Under the pieces are notes generated by a model. It ran no database searches. It was not told the DNA's origin and saw only the letters and a list, made by a program, of their open reading frames with translations. This document shows positions 1-7,894 of a stretch of 8,909 nt of DNA, one piece after another (position 1 is the first letter of the stretch; the number at the start of each line of letters is the position of its first letter). The DNA is from Candidatus Nealsoniibacteriota bacterium (GTDB lineage Bacteria; Patescibacteriota; Minisyncoccia; Minisyncoccales; PWPS01): the NCBI GenBank assembly GCA_003554915.1, contig PWHM01000128.1:1-8909 (forward strand), read 5' to 3'. The position numbers and the translations under genes were made by a program.

Positions 1-3000
1 ATCAGTCCTGAAATGATGGAAGACTTTGTTGTCCAGATCTATAACAACCTGTTCAACCGGGATCCAGGTGATCTGGAAGATGACGAGGGCCTGGATTACT
101 GGATAAATCAACTGGAGACCGCAGCGGTGGATCCCGGGGAGTTCATAGCTGCAGTTTCGCATTCCGCTCTGGATGCAGGGGCCGAGGATGCTGATACCTT
201 AAAGGCCAAGACTGATGTTGCTTTGCATGTTAAAGAACAGATAGTGGCTCAGGGGCTTGAAGGGGATGAGGCGGTTGAATTTGCCAGGAGCGCGGAGGTG
301 AGAGAGGTCATCCAGGCAACCACCCCTGACAATGTAGAGGAGCAGAAGGATCAGGGAGAGGAAATCCTGGAGCCGGAACCCGAACCCGAGCCAGAGCCGG
401 ATCCCGAACCAGAGCCGGAGCCTGATCCGGAGCCTGATCCTGATCCAGACCCAGATCCTGATCCTGATCCCGCTTACTTCGAAATTGCTGAGTTTGATGA
501 TGTGAGCATATATGAGGGTCAAACTACCGATATTGACGCAGAGATTTTGAATACCGGCGATGAGACAGGTCAGCAGCACATCACCCTAACCATCGCAGAA
601 GACACAGGTGATGAGATTGAAGTAGTTAAGGAGGACTTTGAGGTTGAAGCTGGCGAGACTAATACAGTGACCTTCGAGGATGTGAATACTTCAGAATTGG
701 ACCCTGACACCTATAGTATGGCAATAGCATCAGAGGATTATTCCGCTACCGAGACTGTTACGCTGGAAGTATTGCCCTATCACATTTTATTGGTTGAAGA
801 CGTGGTGCTGGATAACGTGGATACAAGCGATGGATATGCCTTGGGGGGATTTGTAATTCCGGATGTAGATGAAGAAGATTATGCTTTTAAAGTAACCGGA
901 GGTGCTGATGAGGGTGTATTTACTATCCAGGACAGAAAGCTGTTTTTTCAGGCTGGGACAGAAATAGACTACCATGAAAAATCCAGCTACGAAGTGGAGG
1001 TTACCGCAGAGGAGGAGAAGGGCAGAAGCATCACAGAAGAATTTACCATACATGTCAGCTATGCAGACGGAGCTGGAAACAGCAGAGAGGATGCTGAAGA
1101 AATTGGGACTCTAGGCCGGGGTGATAGTTACGAGCACAGCGAAGACGTGGGACGTCTGGGTGATCATTCTGACTATTACTCTTTCAATCTGGAGGAGGAC
1201 CTGGATGTAGCTGTACGGGCCTTAGGACAAGACGAAAGCACCCAAGCCATGGGGCTTCGTCTGCGTGATGAAGATGGGTTCATAATCGACAGCTCCAACC
1301 ACGAAAAGGATCAGGAGTCCATTGATGCCTCTTTGGAGGCAGGAACCTACTATGTAGAAGTTTACGAGTATATTGGCAGATCTGAAGACTACAACCTGAG
1401 CATCCGGGCAGATACTTTCAGGACCGCAGACAGCCCTGAAAAGGCCTTGGAAATCGGGGAGTTGTCTCCAGGGGACAGCTGGGAGCACTCTGTAGAGGTT
1501 TTCGACCGACCAGTGCGCGAGGATTATTACGCTTTTTCCTTGAGTGAGCAGGCTCATGTGGATATATCCATGCTCTTTGACAAAGAGTTAGATCAGTATC
1601 TGGGCTTCCGTATTCTGAATTCTGATGAGGAACATATCGAATTTGATGTCAGTGATACCGGAGAAGCTTCTTTGTCCCAGGAGTTGGAGGCTGGAGATTA
1701 CTACATAGAAGCCTGGCCAGTGCACGGCAGCAACGAATACGAACTGCATGTGGAGGTTGGTGAGCCAGCAGGGACTCCCGGGAGCCTGGATCTGAGATCG
1801 TACTCTGGTGAGGCCGAACTGGTTACGGTTGCTCCGGATACAGATAACGGCAGTAACGAAAATAACGATTTCCAGGAAAACGATATCACGGATGACAGAT
1901 CACCCTCTGAGCAAGAATCATATGATTTCTCAAAGAATTACACGGGCAGTTTGCTTCAGTCCCAGGACAGTGCATCCAACTCCGTACTAAGTTTTTCCGA
2001 TAACTCCATAGGCATGTGGGGCGGTGAAGACGGAATTTCACTAGACGAAACCTTTGATGCTTTTCTGCTGGATATTGAAAGAAGCGGTTCACAAAATCAT
2101 GGAGTAGCTGATCATGAAGTTTCATTTGACTATGATACAAGTTTTAAAGCTGGTCTAATCGCTGAAATGAACTTGGAAACAGGCCATTTGGACTTGGACT
2201 ATCCAGTGAACTTGAACCTGGACATGCCTGCAAACATAATGCCCGGGCAGACCTTTTCCTTGGATACCTCGGATTACACCCTGGAAGGGGCTACTCTTAA
2301 GAGCAGGGCACCCAACCCTAACGACTTCGGGTTCAGCGTGGACCTTATACCTCCTCAGCTGAATATGTCCGTATCCGACATCAGCCTTGATATGCCATGG
2401 TGGTCTCCGGCTAATCCAGTTCCTTGGAATGAATCATTTCATTATGATGGGTTTAATGTGGATATCGAACCAGGAGGAGATTCAACAAACCTTATTGGCG
2501 GCACTCTGGGCGATTTAGAACTGGATCTCGATTTCGGACCTTTGGGTTTTGAGATGGGTATGCCTACCGGATTAGAGCTGGAGTCGGCTCCGACTTCCCA
2601 CGACTCCTTGACCTCATTGAATGCCGGGGGGACCACGGACGACAGTTTTGTAAACCTGGGTCTCAGCCTGACTGGACTGGCTCAAAACGCCTTTGGTTTT
2701 CCGGATTTGCTGGAAGGATCCTATGGTCTTTGGGAAATAGCAGAATTTAGCTACACAGTTGCAGATATAAGTGCTAACCTGGGTTTAACTTTCGCCCAGG
2801 ACTTCACTTTCAACCCCATTGATGTGGATGTAACCATGAGGACCCAGGACGGCCAGGTTCAGACCGGAGAGATTGGAGACGATTTTTACTTTGATGCGCC
2901 TGAAGATTCCGAAACAATGGATATTGAGGCTGCCTATACCCTCAATGGTGAGATCAGCAATAAGACTGGTGTGATGCCTAACGGCAATCTGACTGTTGAT

Positions 3001-5586
3001 GCTCTGGATGCGCACTTGGACCTACTGAACTTTATAAATATCGAGATGGATCCTGTATACAGCGAGGAGTTTCCTGACGGAGGCTGGGACATAATCGATG
3101 ACCCCATCTGGCTTTATGAAAACACATTTGATCTGGAGCTGGAAGATGATGTAACCTACCAGACCCAGATTAGTGACGATATTCCCGCATATCTGAGCAT
3201 AGATTCTTTCCAGGATGTTTCCGTGCAGGAATCCCAGACGGTTAAGGTAGCTGCTGCAGTGAAAAATACAGGAGGCAGCGAAACCACCCGGAATGTGACC
3301 CTGAATGTGGATGGCGAAGATGTGCAGTTGGAGAAAGAGTTCACTTTTCCTGCCGAAGATACCAAGGAGATCTCCTTTGATCTGGATACCGCCGAGCACG
3401 ACCTGGATCCCGGGGAATATGAGCTGGAACTGGATACTGGGGATGACACTGGGGAGGCTTTTTTGGAGGTGATACCGGAACCAGATGGTGATTATGCCTT
3501 GAGTTCGAAGGAATATGAAAGAACCGATCCGGATTTGGAAGATTTGGTAGATGAAGAGTTTGACCGGGAGGTCAGCATTGCGGATTGGTATGACATTGTT
3601 GACCGGTACGAAAAGGAAGGGGCTGAATTCTTTCACTCTATTGGTCTTGAAAAGGACTCCAGTACTGTGGTGTTGCGTGATGGGGAGCAATTCTATACTG
3701 ATGATAGAGGGTATTTTCTGCGTTGGGGTGAAGTGGGAGGCAACTTTCTGGTTCACGACAGTACAGAGGTGGACGGAAATCCATTGAACCTTGGTTCCTG
3801 GAGTGGAGACGCAAAGGTTCTCGTGGAGTTCGAAGAGGTTACCGAGGATAAAGATGATGAAAAGATACTTACTGTCACTGAAGAAGAGTTTCGAGGAGCT
3901 GCCTCCAGTGAAATAGGTGGTGATGAGTCCTATGCCATAGAACATAACGGTATCGAATACACCTTCGAAGACTCTCAGTACAATATCGACACCTCTGAAG
4001 TCGTTGATATGTCCGAGCTCTTCGGAAGTTCTTCTCATATGTATCCCAATGAATTCAACGGCGACATTGGTTACTGGGATACATCCAGTGTCGCAAAAAT
4101 GAATAAGATGTTTATACATGCCCACTACTTTAATCAGGACATAGGGGACTGGGATGTCTCAAACGTCACGGACATGAGTTTTATGTTTTGCTGGGCCAAT
4201 TCCTTCAACCAGGACATAGGGGGCTGGGATGTCTCAAACGTCACGGATATGAGCTGGATGTTTAGCCCTGCCAATTCCTTCAACCAGGACATAGGAGGTT
4301 GGGACGTCTCAAACGTCACGGATATGAGCTGGATGTTTAGCTCTGCCAATTCCTTCAACCAGGACATAGGAGGCTGGGACGTCTCAAACGTCACGGATAT
4401 GTCGTATATGTTCTCTTGGACTGACTCGTTCGACCAGGATATAGGGACCTGGGACGTCTCTAACGTCGAAGACATGAGTGAAATGTTTTTCGAGGCTCAG
4501 TCCTTCAACCAAGACATAGGGGGCTGGGATGTGTCTAATGTTACGAGCATGGAATCGATGTTCGGATATAATCAGTCCTTCAACCAGGACATAGGGGGCT
4601 GGGATGTCTCAAATGTCACGGATTTGAACTTTATATTTTACGGGGCCACCTCCTTCAACCAGGACATAGGAGGCTGGGACGTCTCAAACGTCACGGATAT
4701 GTCATATATGTTTTACTTGGTCGAATCCTTCAACCAGGACATAGGAGGCTGGGACGTTTCAAACGTCACGAGCATGTACGAGATGTTTCGCTCGGCCAAT
4801 GCCTTCAACCAGGACATAGGGGACTGGGATGTGTCTAATGTAGAGGATATGGAGAGAATGTTCCAAGAGTCCTACAACTTCAACCAGGATATAGGGGACT
4901 GGGATGTCTCAAACGTCACGGACATGGGCAGGATGTTTCACGTGGCCGAGTCCTTTGACCAGGACATAGGAGACTGGGATGTCTCAAGCGTAACAAACAT
5001 GGATTCGATGTTTCGCAATGCCGAGTCCTTTGATCAGGACCTTTCCAGCTGGTTTGTGCCCGAGATCGAGGAAAAACCAAACAATTTTGCCACCGGTTCC
5101 CCCTTGGAGGGAAAAGAACATCTTCATCCCCAATGGGGTGTAGGAGAGAACCCCTACCTCGAAGACCTTGAGTTCACTCAAACTACTGGCAGTGAAGATG
5201 TTGAGGGTTATGTCTACGAGGCCACCAAACTGGGCATAACCTTCAGCCATGAAGACAAGCTGCTTGATGAAGGCGACCTGGACCTGGATGCATTTGTTCT
5301 TCAGATCAGCAATGCCCAAGGCAGTATGGAGAAGATCGGTATAGACAGCGCTGGCGTGGATGGTGTTGAACTTACCCTGAACTTCGCGGACGAACTCAGC
5401 CTGGCTTGGGACGGAGAACAATACGCCATGTCCAGTGAAGACTGGGAACTTACTGGTGAATCTCTGGATGACTTCAAAATGTCTGTGAACTACGAAGATG
5501 GCAACCTCTCCGATCAGGATGACTTTAACAAAGAGGTCGATTTCCAGGGCATTGCCCAGGAGTTTGAGGAACTCTGCTTTGCATAG
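1..5586 (+). CDS. Giant modular surface/secreted protein: DUF4214, CARDB, cadherin-like, PPC x2, BspA-like repeats (5' end outside window)
   Basis: The frame is open from base 1; the first in-window ATG (13) is probably not the start. ISPEMMEDF here matches ITPDMREEF at residues 76-84 of the minus-strand paralogue, so about 75 residues are missing. Counting from that ATG: DUF4214-type module 1-~105 (IYNNLFNRDP...GLDYW); Glu/Asp-Pro linker 120-153; CARDB-like 154-255; cadherin-like 256-350 (IDYHEKSSYEVEVTA); two PPC-like domains ~355-466 and ~470-583 (DYYSFNL, DYYAFSL, AGTYYVEV, AGDYYIEA); unassigned beta-rich region ~640-1055; second CARDB-like ~1060-1155; unassigned ~1160-1345; fourteen 25-residue BspA/DUF285-type leucine-rich repeats 1347-1696; unassigned acidic tail 1697-1857. 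No transmembrane helix, LPxTG motif or RTX nonapeptides, and almost no cysteine. Most likely a calcium-binding or adhesive extracellular protein. PPC domains usually accompany secreted peptidases, but I see no peptidase domain. Family assignments are by motif recognition; the function is inferred. Stop TAG at 5584-5586. Confidence 0.9.
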   Translation: MSPEMMEDFVVQIYNNLFNRDPGDLEDDEGLDYWINQLETAAVDPGEFIAAVSHSALDAGAEDADTLKAKTDVALHVKEQIVAQGLEGDEAVEFARSAEVREVIQATTPDNVEEQKDQGEEILEPEPEPEPEPDPEPEPEPDPEPDPDPDPDPDPDPAYFEIAEFDDVSIYEGQTTDIDAEILNTGDETGQQHITLTIAEDTGDEIEVVKEDFEVEAGETNTVTFEDVNTSELDPDTYSMAIASEDYSATETVTLEVLPYHILLVEDVVLDNVDTSDGYALGGFVIPDVDEEDYAFKVTGGADEGVFTIQDRKLFFQAGTEIDYHEKSSYEVEVTAEEEKGRSITEEFTIHVSYADGAGNSREDAEEIGTLGRGDSYEHSEDVGRLGDHSDYYSFNLEEDLDVAVRALGQDESTQAMGLRLRDEDGFIIDSSNHEKDQESIDASLEAGTYYVEVYEYIGRSEDYNLSIRADTFRTADSPEKALEIGELSPGDSWEHSVEVFDRPVREDYYAFSLSEQAHVDISMLFDKELDQYLGFRILNSDEEHIEFDVSDTGEASLSQELEAGDYYIEAWPVHGSNEYELHVEVGEPAGTPGSLDLRSYSGEAELVTVAPDTDNGSNENNDFQENDITDDRSPSEQESYDFSKNYTGSLLQSQDSASNSVLSFSDNSIGMWGGEDGISLDETFDAFLLDIERSGSQNHGVADHEVSFDYDTSFKAGLIAEMNLETGHLDLDYPVNLNLDMPANIMPGQTFSLDTSDYTLEGATLKSRAPNPNDFGFSVDLIPPQLNMSVSDISLDMPWWSPANPVPWNESFHYDGFNVDIEPGGDSTNLIGGTLGDLELDLDFGPLGFEMGMPTGLELESAPTSHDSLTSLNAGGTTDDSFVNLGLSLTGLAQNAFGFPDLLEGSYGLWEIAEFSYTVADISANLGLTFAQDFTFNPIDVDVTMRTQDGQVQTGEIGDDFYFDAPEDSETMDIEAAYTLNGEISNKTGVMPNGNLTVDALDAHLDLLNFINIEMDPVYSEEFPDGGWDIIDDPIWLYENTFDLELEDDVTYQTQISDDIPAYLSIDSFQDVSVQESQTVKVAAAVKNTGGSETTRNVTLNVDGEDVQLEKEFTFPAEDTKEISFDLDTAEHDLDPGEYELELDTGDDTGEAFLEVIPEPDGDYALSSKEYERTDPDLEDLVDEEFDREVSIADWYDIVDRYEKEGAEFFHSIGLEKDSSTVVLRDGEQFYTDDRGYFLRWGEVGGNFLVHDSTEVDGNPLNLGSWSGDAKVLVEFEEVTEDKDDEKILTVTEEEFRGAASSEIGGDESYAIEHNGIEYTFEDSQYNIDTSEVVDMSELFGSSSHMYPNEFNGDIGYWDTSSVAKMNKMFIHAHYFNQDIGDWDVSNVTDMSFMFCWANSFNQDIGGWDVSNVTDMSWMFSPANSFNQDIGGWDVSNVTDMSWMFSSANSFNQDIGGWDVSNVTDMSYMFSWTDSFDQDIGTWDVSNVEDMSEMFFEAQSFNQDIGGWDVSNVTSMESMFGYNQSFNQDIGGWDVSNVTDLNFIFYGATSFNQDIGGWDVSNVTDMSYMFYLVESFNQDIGGWDVSNVTSMYEMFRSANAFNQDIGDWDVSNVEDMERMFQESYNFNQDIGDWDVSNVTDMGRMFHVAESFDQDIGDWDVSSVTNMDSMFRNAESFDQDLSSWFVPEIEEKPNNFATGSPLEGKEHLHPQWGVGENPYLEDLEFTQTTGSEDVEGYVYEATKLGITFSHEDKLLDEGDLDLDAFVLQISNAQGSMEKIGIDSAGVDGVELTLNFADELSLAWDGEQYAMSSEDWELTGESLDDFKMSVNYEDGNLSDQDDFNKEVDFQGIAQEFEELCFA
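370..471 (+). repeat. Glu-Pro/Asp-Pro hexanucleotide repeat encoding an interdomain linker
   Basis: A 34-residue run alternating Pro with Glu and then Asp (EPEPEP...DPDPDP), encoded by imperfect 6-bp units such as GAGCCG, GAACCC and GATCCT. It separates the DUF4214-type module from the first CARDB-like domain. Such Pro/acidic runs form stiff extended spacers and often vary in length between strains. The mixed codons argue against very recent slippage over most of the tract; the GATCCT units near the 3' end are the most uniform part. Confidence 0.9.
4051..5100 (+). repeat. Tandem array of fourteen 75-bp units encoding BspA/DUF285-type leucine-rich repeats
   Basis: Fourteen units of exactly 25 codons run without indels. 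The consensus is SFNQDIGGWDVSNVTDMSxM followed by FxxAx. Unit 1 (EFNGDIGYW) and unit 14 (SFDQDLSSW, then a degenerate second half) look like caps; units 2-13 are close to consensus. A half-unit (VVDMSELF) precedes the array. The pattern matches the 25-26-residue surface-protein repeats of the BspA/TpLRR class, found in adhesins and other surface proteins. At DNA level neighbouring units can be nearly identical: units 3 (4201-4275) and 4 (4276-4350) differ at 4 of 75 positions, while the end units are much more diverged. This points to recent duplication or gene conversion inside the array. Confidence 0.95.
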
Positions 5587-5608
5587 TCAGGATACACATT
5601 AAACCATA

Positions 5609-5640
5609 CAAGGCCCCATCCTTGCCGGGATGGGGCCTTG
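5609..5640 (+). terminator. Intrinsic terminator-like hairpin between convergent genes
   Basis: CAAGGCCCCATCC at 5609-5621 pairs perfectly with its complement at 5628-5640, giving a 13-bp GC-rich stem with a 6-nt loop (TTGCCG). It lies 22 nt after the TAG of the giant plus-strand gene. The following sequence (TCCTGTATAG) is only weakly T-rich, so termination is inferred mainly from stem strength and position. Because of its symmetry it may also act on the minus-strand gene, whose stop is 166 nt away. I saw no better terminator closer to that stop; the rest of the spacer (5641-5806) shows only weak 5-bp hairpins. Confidence 0.7.
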
Positions 5641-5806
5641 TCCTGTATAGACCTGGTACCACCCAAAAAGCGCATTGCCTGTTCTGGGTAGAGCTGTATT
5701 GGGAACCTCCGCAGACAGCGGACTTTGCCTCTGGGCAGCATATTGTTCCTGTAGTGCTGGAGGAGACCCTTGAATTATTCACTAGATGCCTTACCCAAAA
5801 AGCACA

Positions 5807-7312
5807 TCATACAACTGGATCATCCTGGATGTGTTCAGCCACTCCCAAGGGCAGGACATCCTCTCCCTCTGAATCAATATTATACACTCCCGAGTGAGCA
5901 CTTTGATAGTGGAAACTGTTTTGAGGTTCCAGCTCATCAGGTGACAGGACCAGGTCCACCAGGATATTTTTATCGGGCATGGTGAAATCCAATTCCACCC
6001 GTTCTTCAAACTCTTCATGGGAGAATGTAAGAAGATAATCCCCGGGTTCAAGCTGCATGGCATAGCCTCCGGAACTCCAGGTTACAGTGCTCTGACCATC
6101 AGCTTGAATCTGCACACCACCCATCCCCTCTCCAGGCTTGTATGCACCGGTGCCGTCCAAATCCTGAAACACCGTCCCGGTGACAAAGGGTGTCTCGCTG
6201 GTATAGGCAAACTTGATGGTTGTCATGGGACCGAAATTGCCCTTGTAGTCTCCCAGCATGGCACCCACGCCGATTTCCATGAAGGTCTCGTTCATGGTGT
6301 TTGTGCGGTGCCCTGGCGAATAAAAAAGGTTTTCATGCTGCTCTGAAATAAAACGGGTATAGTCGTTTAACTGCTGTGCCTGGCCCATCCAGATGATATT
6401 TTCCCCCCAGCCCCACGGCGGCTGGGTATTGTAGTCTGTATCCTCTATGCGATCCCCTGGAGAGCTGTTCCCGCTGCCGGTATGATGAAAAATATCGTTG
6501 TCCAGCATCCACTGTGAATGTCCCCTGGATGCCAGTGTAAGATCCGGGTTGAAGGCCAGGGGCTGCTTCATGTCTGGAGATATTTCATCTTGAGAAGAAA
6601 TGCCATGGTTGAGGTCTATGCCGTATATATCGGCCTCGGCTTCCGGATCCAGGCGGGCACGGTTGATAAGAGTAATCATGTATTGCTCGTAGTCTGTGGG
6701 AAAAAGCCCTTCTATAGGCTCCGGGTCCGGAACCGGCATGAGTCTGTCAACATCCTCTTTAAGACCGGCAATATTCCCTGGAGCTGCTGCTGCTATAATC
6801 TCTCTAAACTCAGAACCCCTGGCTATTTCAACCGCCTGGTCATACTCCAGTTCCCTTGTCTTATCTGAGATGAATGCGGCCACATCCTTTTTGGCTGAGA
6901 TTGTTGCCGCGTCTTCACCTGCGGCTTCCAGGGCGGAGTGGACTATGGTAGCGATAAACTCCCCGGGGTCAACCGTGCCGGTCTCCAGCTGCCCCAGCCA
7001 GTAGTCCTGGCCCTCGGCCTCCGGGGCACGGTTGAACAGGTTCTGATAAATGGAATCAATGAACTCTTCGCGCATGTCCGGAGTGATGTCCTGACCCTTC
7101 TGAAAGGCCTCAAAATAGGGATATGCATCGGCCGCTTCGGGCTGCAGGGCGAAGTTGGAAGCGAACCATGAAGCATCCTTGGTCCTGCCCTCTTGGTATT
7201 TTTCACCCCACATGTTCACCCAGTAGTCCAGGCCACCTGGATCGCCCGCCCGGCCCCAGTAAGCCACGTAAATGGCCCCCAGCCAGTCCTGCGGTGTAAA
7301 CCCCTGTGCCAT
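5807..7312 (-). CDS. DUF4214 - CAP/SCP - SdrD-B-like modular protein
   Basis: Complete 501-residue protein. ATG at 7312-7310 follows AGGAGG with an 8-nt spacer; stop TGA at 5809-5807. Residues ~5-190 form a DUF4214-type module with two half-repeats (AIYVAYWGRAGDPGGLDYW and SIYQNLFNRAPEAEGQDYW). A short PVPDPEP linker follows. Residues ~208-372 are a CAP/SCP (PF00188-like) domain: LINRAR, HHTGSG (His276/277), GENI (Glu304), PGHRTNTMN (His335), EIGVGA. The His and Glu residues expected in the CAP cavity appear present, although the biochemical activity of bacterial CAP domains is poorly settled. Residues ~376-457 (VTGTVFQDLDGTGAYKPGEG...) resemble an SdrD-B-like beta domain with a DxDGxG calcium-type loop. 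The ~44-residue tail is acidic and unassigned. There is no signal peptide or membrane segment, although CAP domains are normally extracytoplasmic. It converges on the giant gene and is divergent from the third DUF4214 gene. Domain calls are firm; role unknown. Confidence 0.93.
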   Translation of the reverse strand: MAQGFTPQDWLGAIYVAYWGRAGDPGGLDYWVNMWGEKYQEGRTKDASWFASNFALQPEAADAYPYFEAFQKGQDITPDMREEFIDSIYQNLFNRAPEAEGQDYWLGQLETGTVDPGEFIATIVHSALEAAGEDAATISAKKDVAAFISDKTRELEYDQAVEIARGSEFREIIAAAAPGNIAGLKEDVDRLMPVPDPEPIEGLFPTDYEQYMITLINRARLDPEAEADIYGIDLNHGISSQDEISPDMKQPLAFNPDLTLASRGHSQWMLDNDIFHHTGSGNSSPGDRIEDTDYNTQPPWGWGENIIWMGQAQQLNDYTRFISEQHENLFYSPGHRTNTMNETFMEIGVGAMLGDYKGNFGPMTTIKFAYTSETPFVTGTVFQDLDGTGAYKPGEGMGGVQIQADGQSTVTWSSGGYAMQLEPGDYLLTFSHEEFEERVELDFTMPDKNILVDLVLSPDELEPQNSFHYQSAHSGVYNIDSEGEDVLPLGVAEHIQDDPVV

Positions 7313-7320
7313 ACACTTAA

Positions 7321-7326
7321 CCTCCT
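7321..7326 (-). promoter_or_regulatory. Ribosome binding site of the CAP/SCP gene
   Basis: CCTCCT on the plus strand reads AGGAGG on the minus strand, 8 nt before the ATG at 7312-7310. This is an optimal Shine-Dalgarno and fixes the start, so the protein really begins MAQGFTPQDW without a leader peptide. Further upstream (7372-7384) a small CCGCC-GTG-GGCGG hairpin lies in the presumed 5' leader. I see no convincing -35/-10 pair. Confidence 0.85.
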
Positions 7327-7541
7327 GATAATATGTTCAGTGATCCTGATGCCTGCCTGCTGTCAGCCCCTCCGCCGTGGGCGGGATCATCCGGGATCCA
7401 GATTGATAAGACACACATATTTTACGAGTGTTGCAAAATCAAGAAGTTTCCATCAGATGCGTAAATAAGAAATCTATGCAGAAAGGCCTATATATGATTT
7501 GTAAAAACAAGGGGTTGGAGCATTGACTTATTCCTGAATTC

Positions 7542-7693
7542 TTAACACTACAGCGAAACTTATAAAATTTTTCAACCTGTCTAAACTGGGGACAGGCACT
7601 TTTGCCGGTTGCAAATCTGCAAAAGCTTCGAAAATTCGGCGGCAAAAGAGCCAGTCCCCGGAGGTCAATAAATAAGTTTCGCTGTAGTGTTAA
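7542..7693. mobile_element. Element A: 152-bp MITE/REP-like element with perfect 22-bp terminal inverted repeats
   Basis: The ends are perfect 22-bp inverted repeats (7542-7563, starting TTAACACTACAGCGAAAC, and 7672-7693). Inside lies a second, imperfect palindrome: GGGGACAGGCACTTTTGCCG at 7588-7607 against CGGCAAAAGAGCCAGTCCCC at 7640-7659, pairing at 18 of 20 positions. An 8-bp direct repeat CCTGAATT flanks the element (7533-7540 and 7697-7704), set 1 nt and 3 nt from the inverted-repeat ends, so it may be a slightly eroded target duplication. It has no plausible coding capacity. The GGGGACAGGCAC...CCAGTCCCC core resembles dispersed REP-type palindromes common in proteobacterial genomes (my recollection, not checked). 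Confidence 0.75.
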
Positions 7694-7782
7694 TTGCCTG
7701 AATTTTTCAAGCGTATCTGAATAGGATCCATTTCTCCTTTTTTGATGGACCAGTGGAAATAAGACTACATATTAACTCGCTG

Positions 7783-7894
7783 GTAACAGTTTAGACATTT
7801 TTAAGGAAAGCAGGGGGCAGGCACCCTCGCACTTTTAAAAATCAGTGCAGGGAGAACCAGTCCCCATGTCACATACAAATGGTTAAACTGTTAC
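7783..7894. mobile_element. Element B: 112-bp MITE-like element with perfect 9-bp flanking duplication
   Basis: The termini are perfect 11-bp inverted repeats, GTAACAGTTTA (7783-7793) and TAAACTGTTAC (7884-7894). They are immediately flanked by identical 9-bp direct repeats AACTCGCTG (7774-7782 and 7895-7903), the expected footprint of a DDE-transposase insertion. The interior holds a degenerate palindromic core: GGGGGCAGGCACCCTCGCAC at 7813-7832 against the arm at 7845-7865 ending in CCAGTCCCC. There is no coding capacity, so movement would need a transposase supplied in trans. The intact duplication suggests a fairly recent insertion. Confidence 0.8.

Noticed and set aside
199..579. Minus-strand frame with an Arg/Ile/Leu/Trp-rich repetitive stretch opposite the Glu/Asp-Pro linker
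   Set aside because: It is the antisense shadow of the repetitive linker codons inside a well-supported gene.
3022..4125. 367-codon minus-strand frame inside the giant gene
   Set aside because: Antisense to clearly domain-bearing coding sequence; its translation shows no family motif and no ribosome binding site was evident.
5661..5807. Direct repeat ACCCAAAAAGCRCAT at 5661-5675 and 5793-5807
   Set aside because: Only 15 bp with one mismatch, no associated inverted ends, and one copy overlaps the stop region of the minus-strand gene; too weak to call an element or attachment site.
7439..7645. 68-codon minus-strand frame starting MPPNFRSFCRF
   Set aside because: It begins inside element A, has no ribosome binding site, runs through AT-rich sequence with no recognisable family, and is best explained as a chance frame.
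7439..7732. Removing element A with one CCTGAATT copy joins a minus-strand frame of 42 codons (MDPIQIRLKN...), as if an insertion had split a small gene
   Set aside because: The candidate ribosome site (AGGAG) is only about 3 nt from the ATG, the product matches nothing I recognise, and 42 open codons are easily found by chance.
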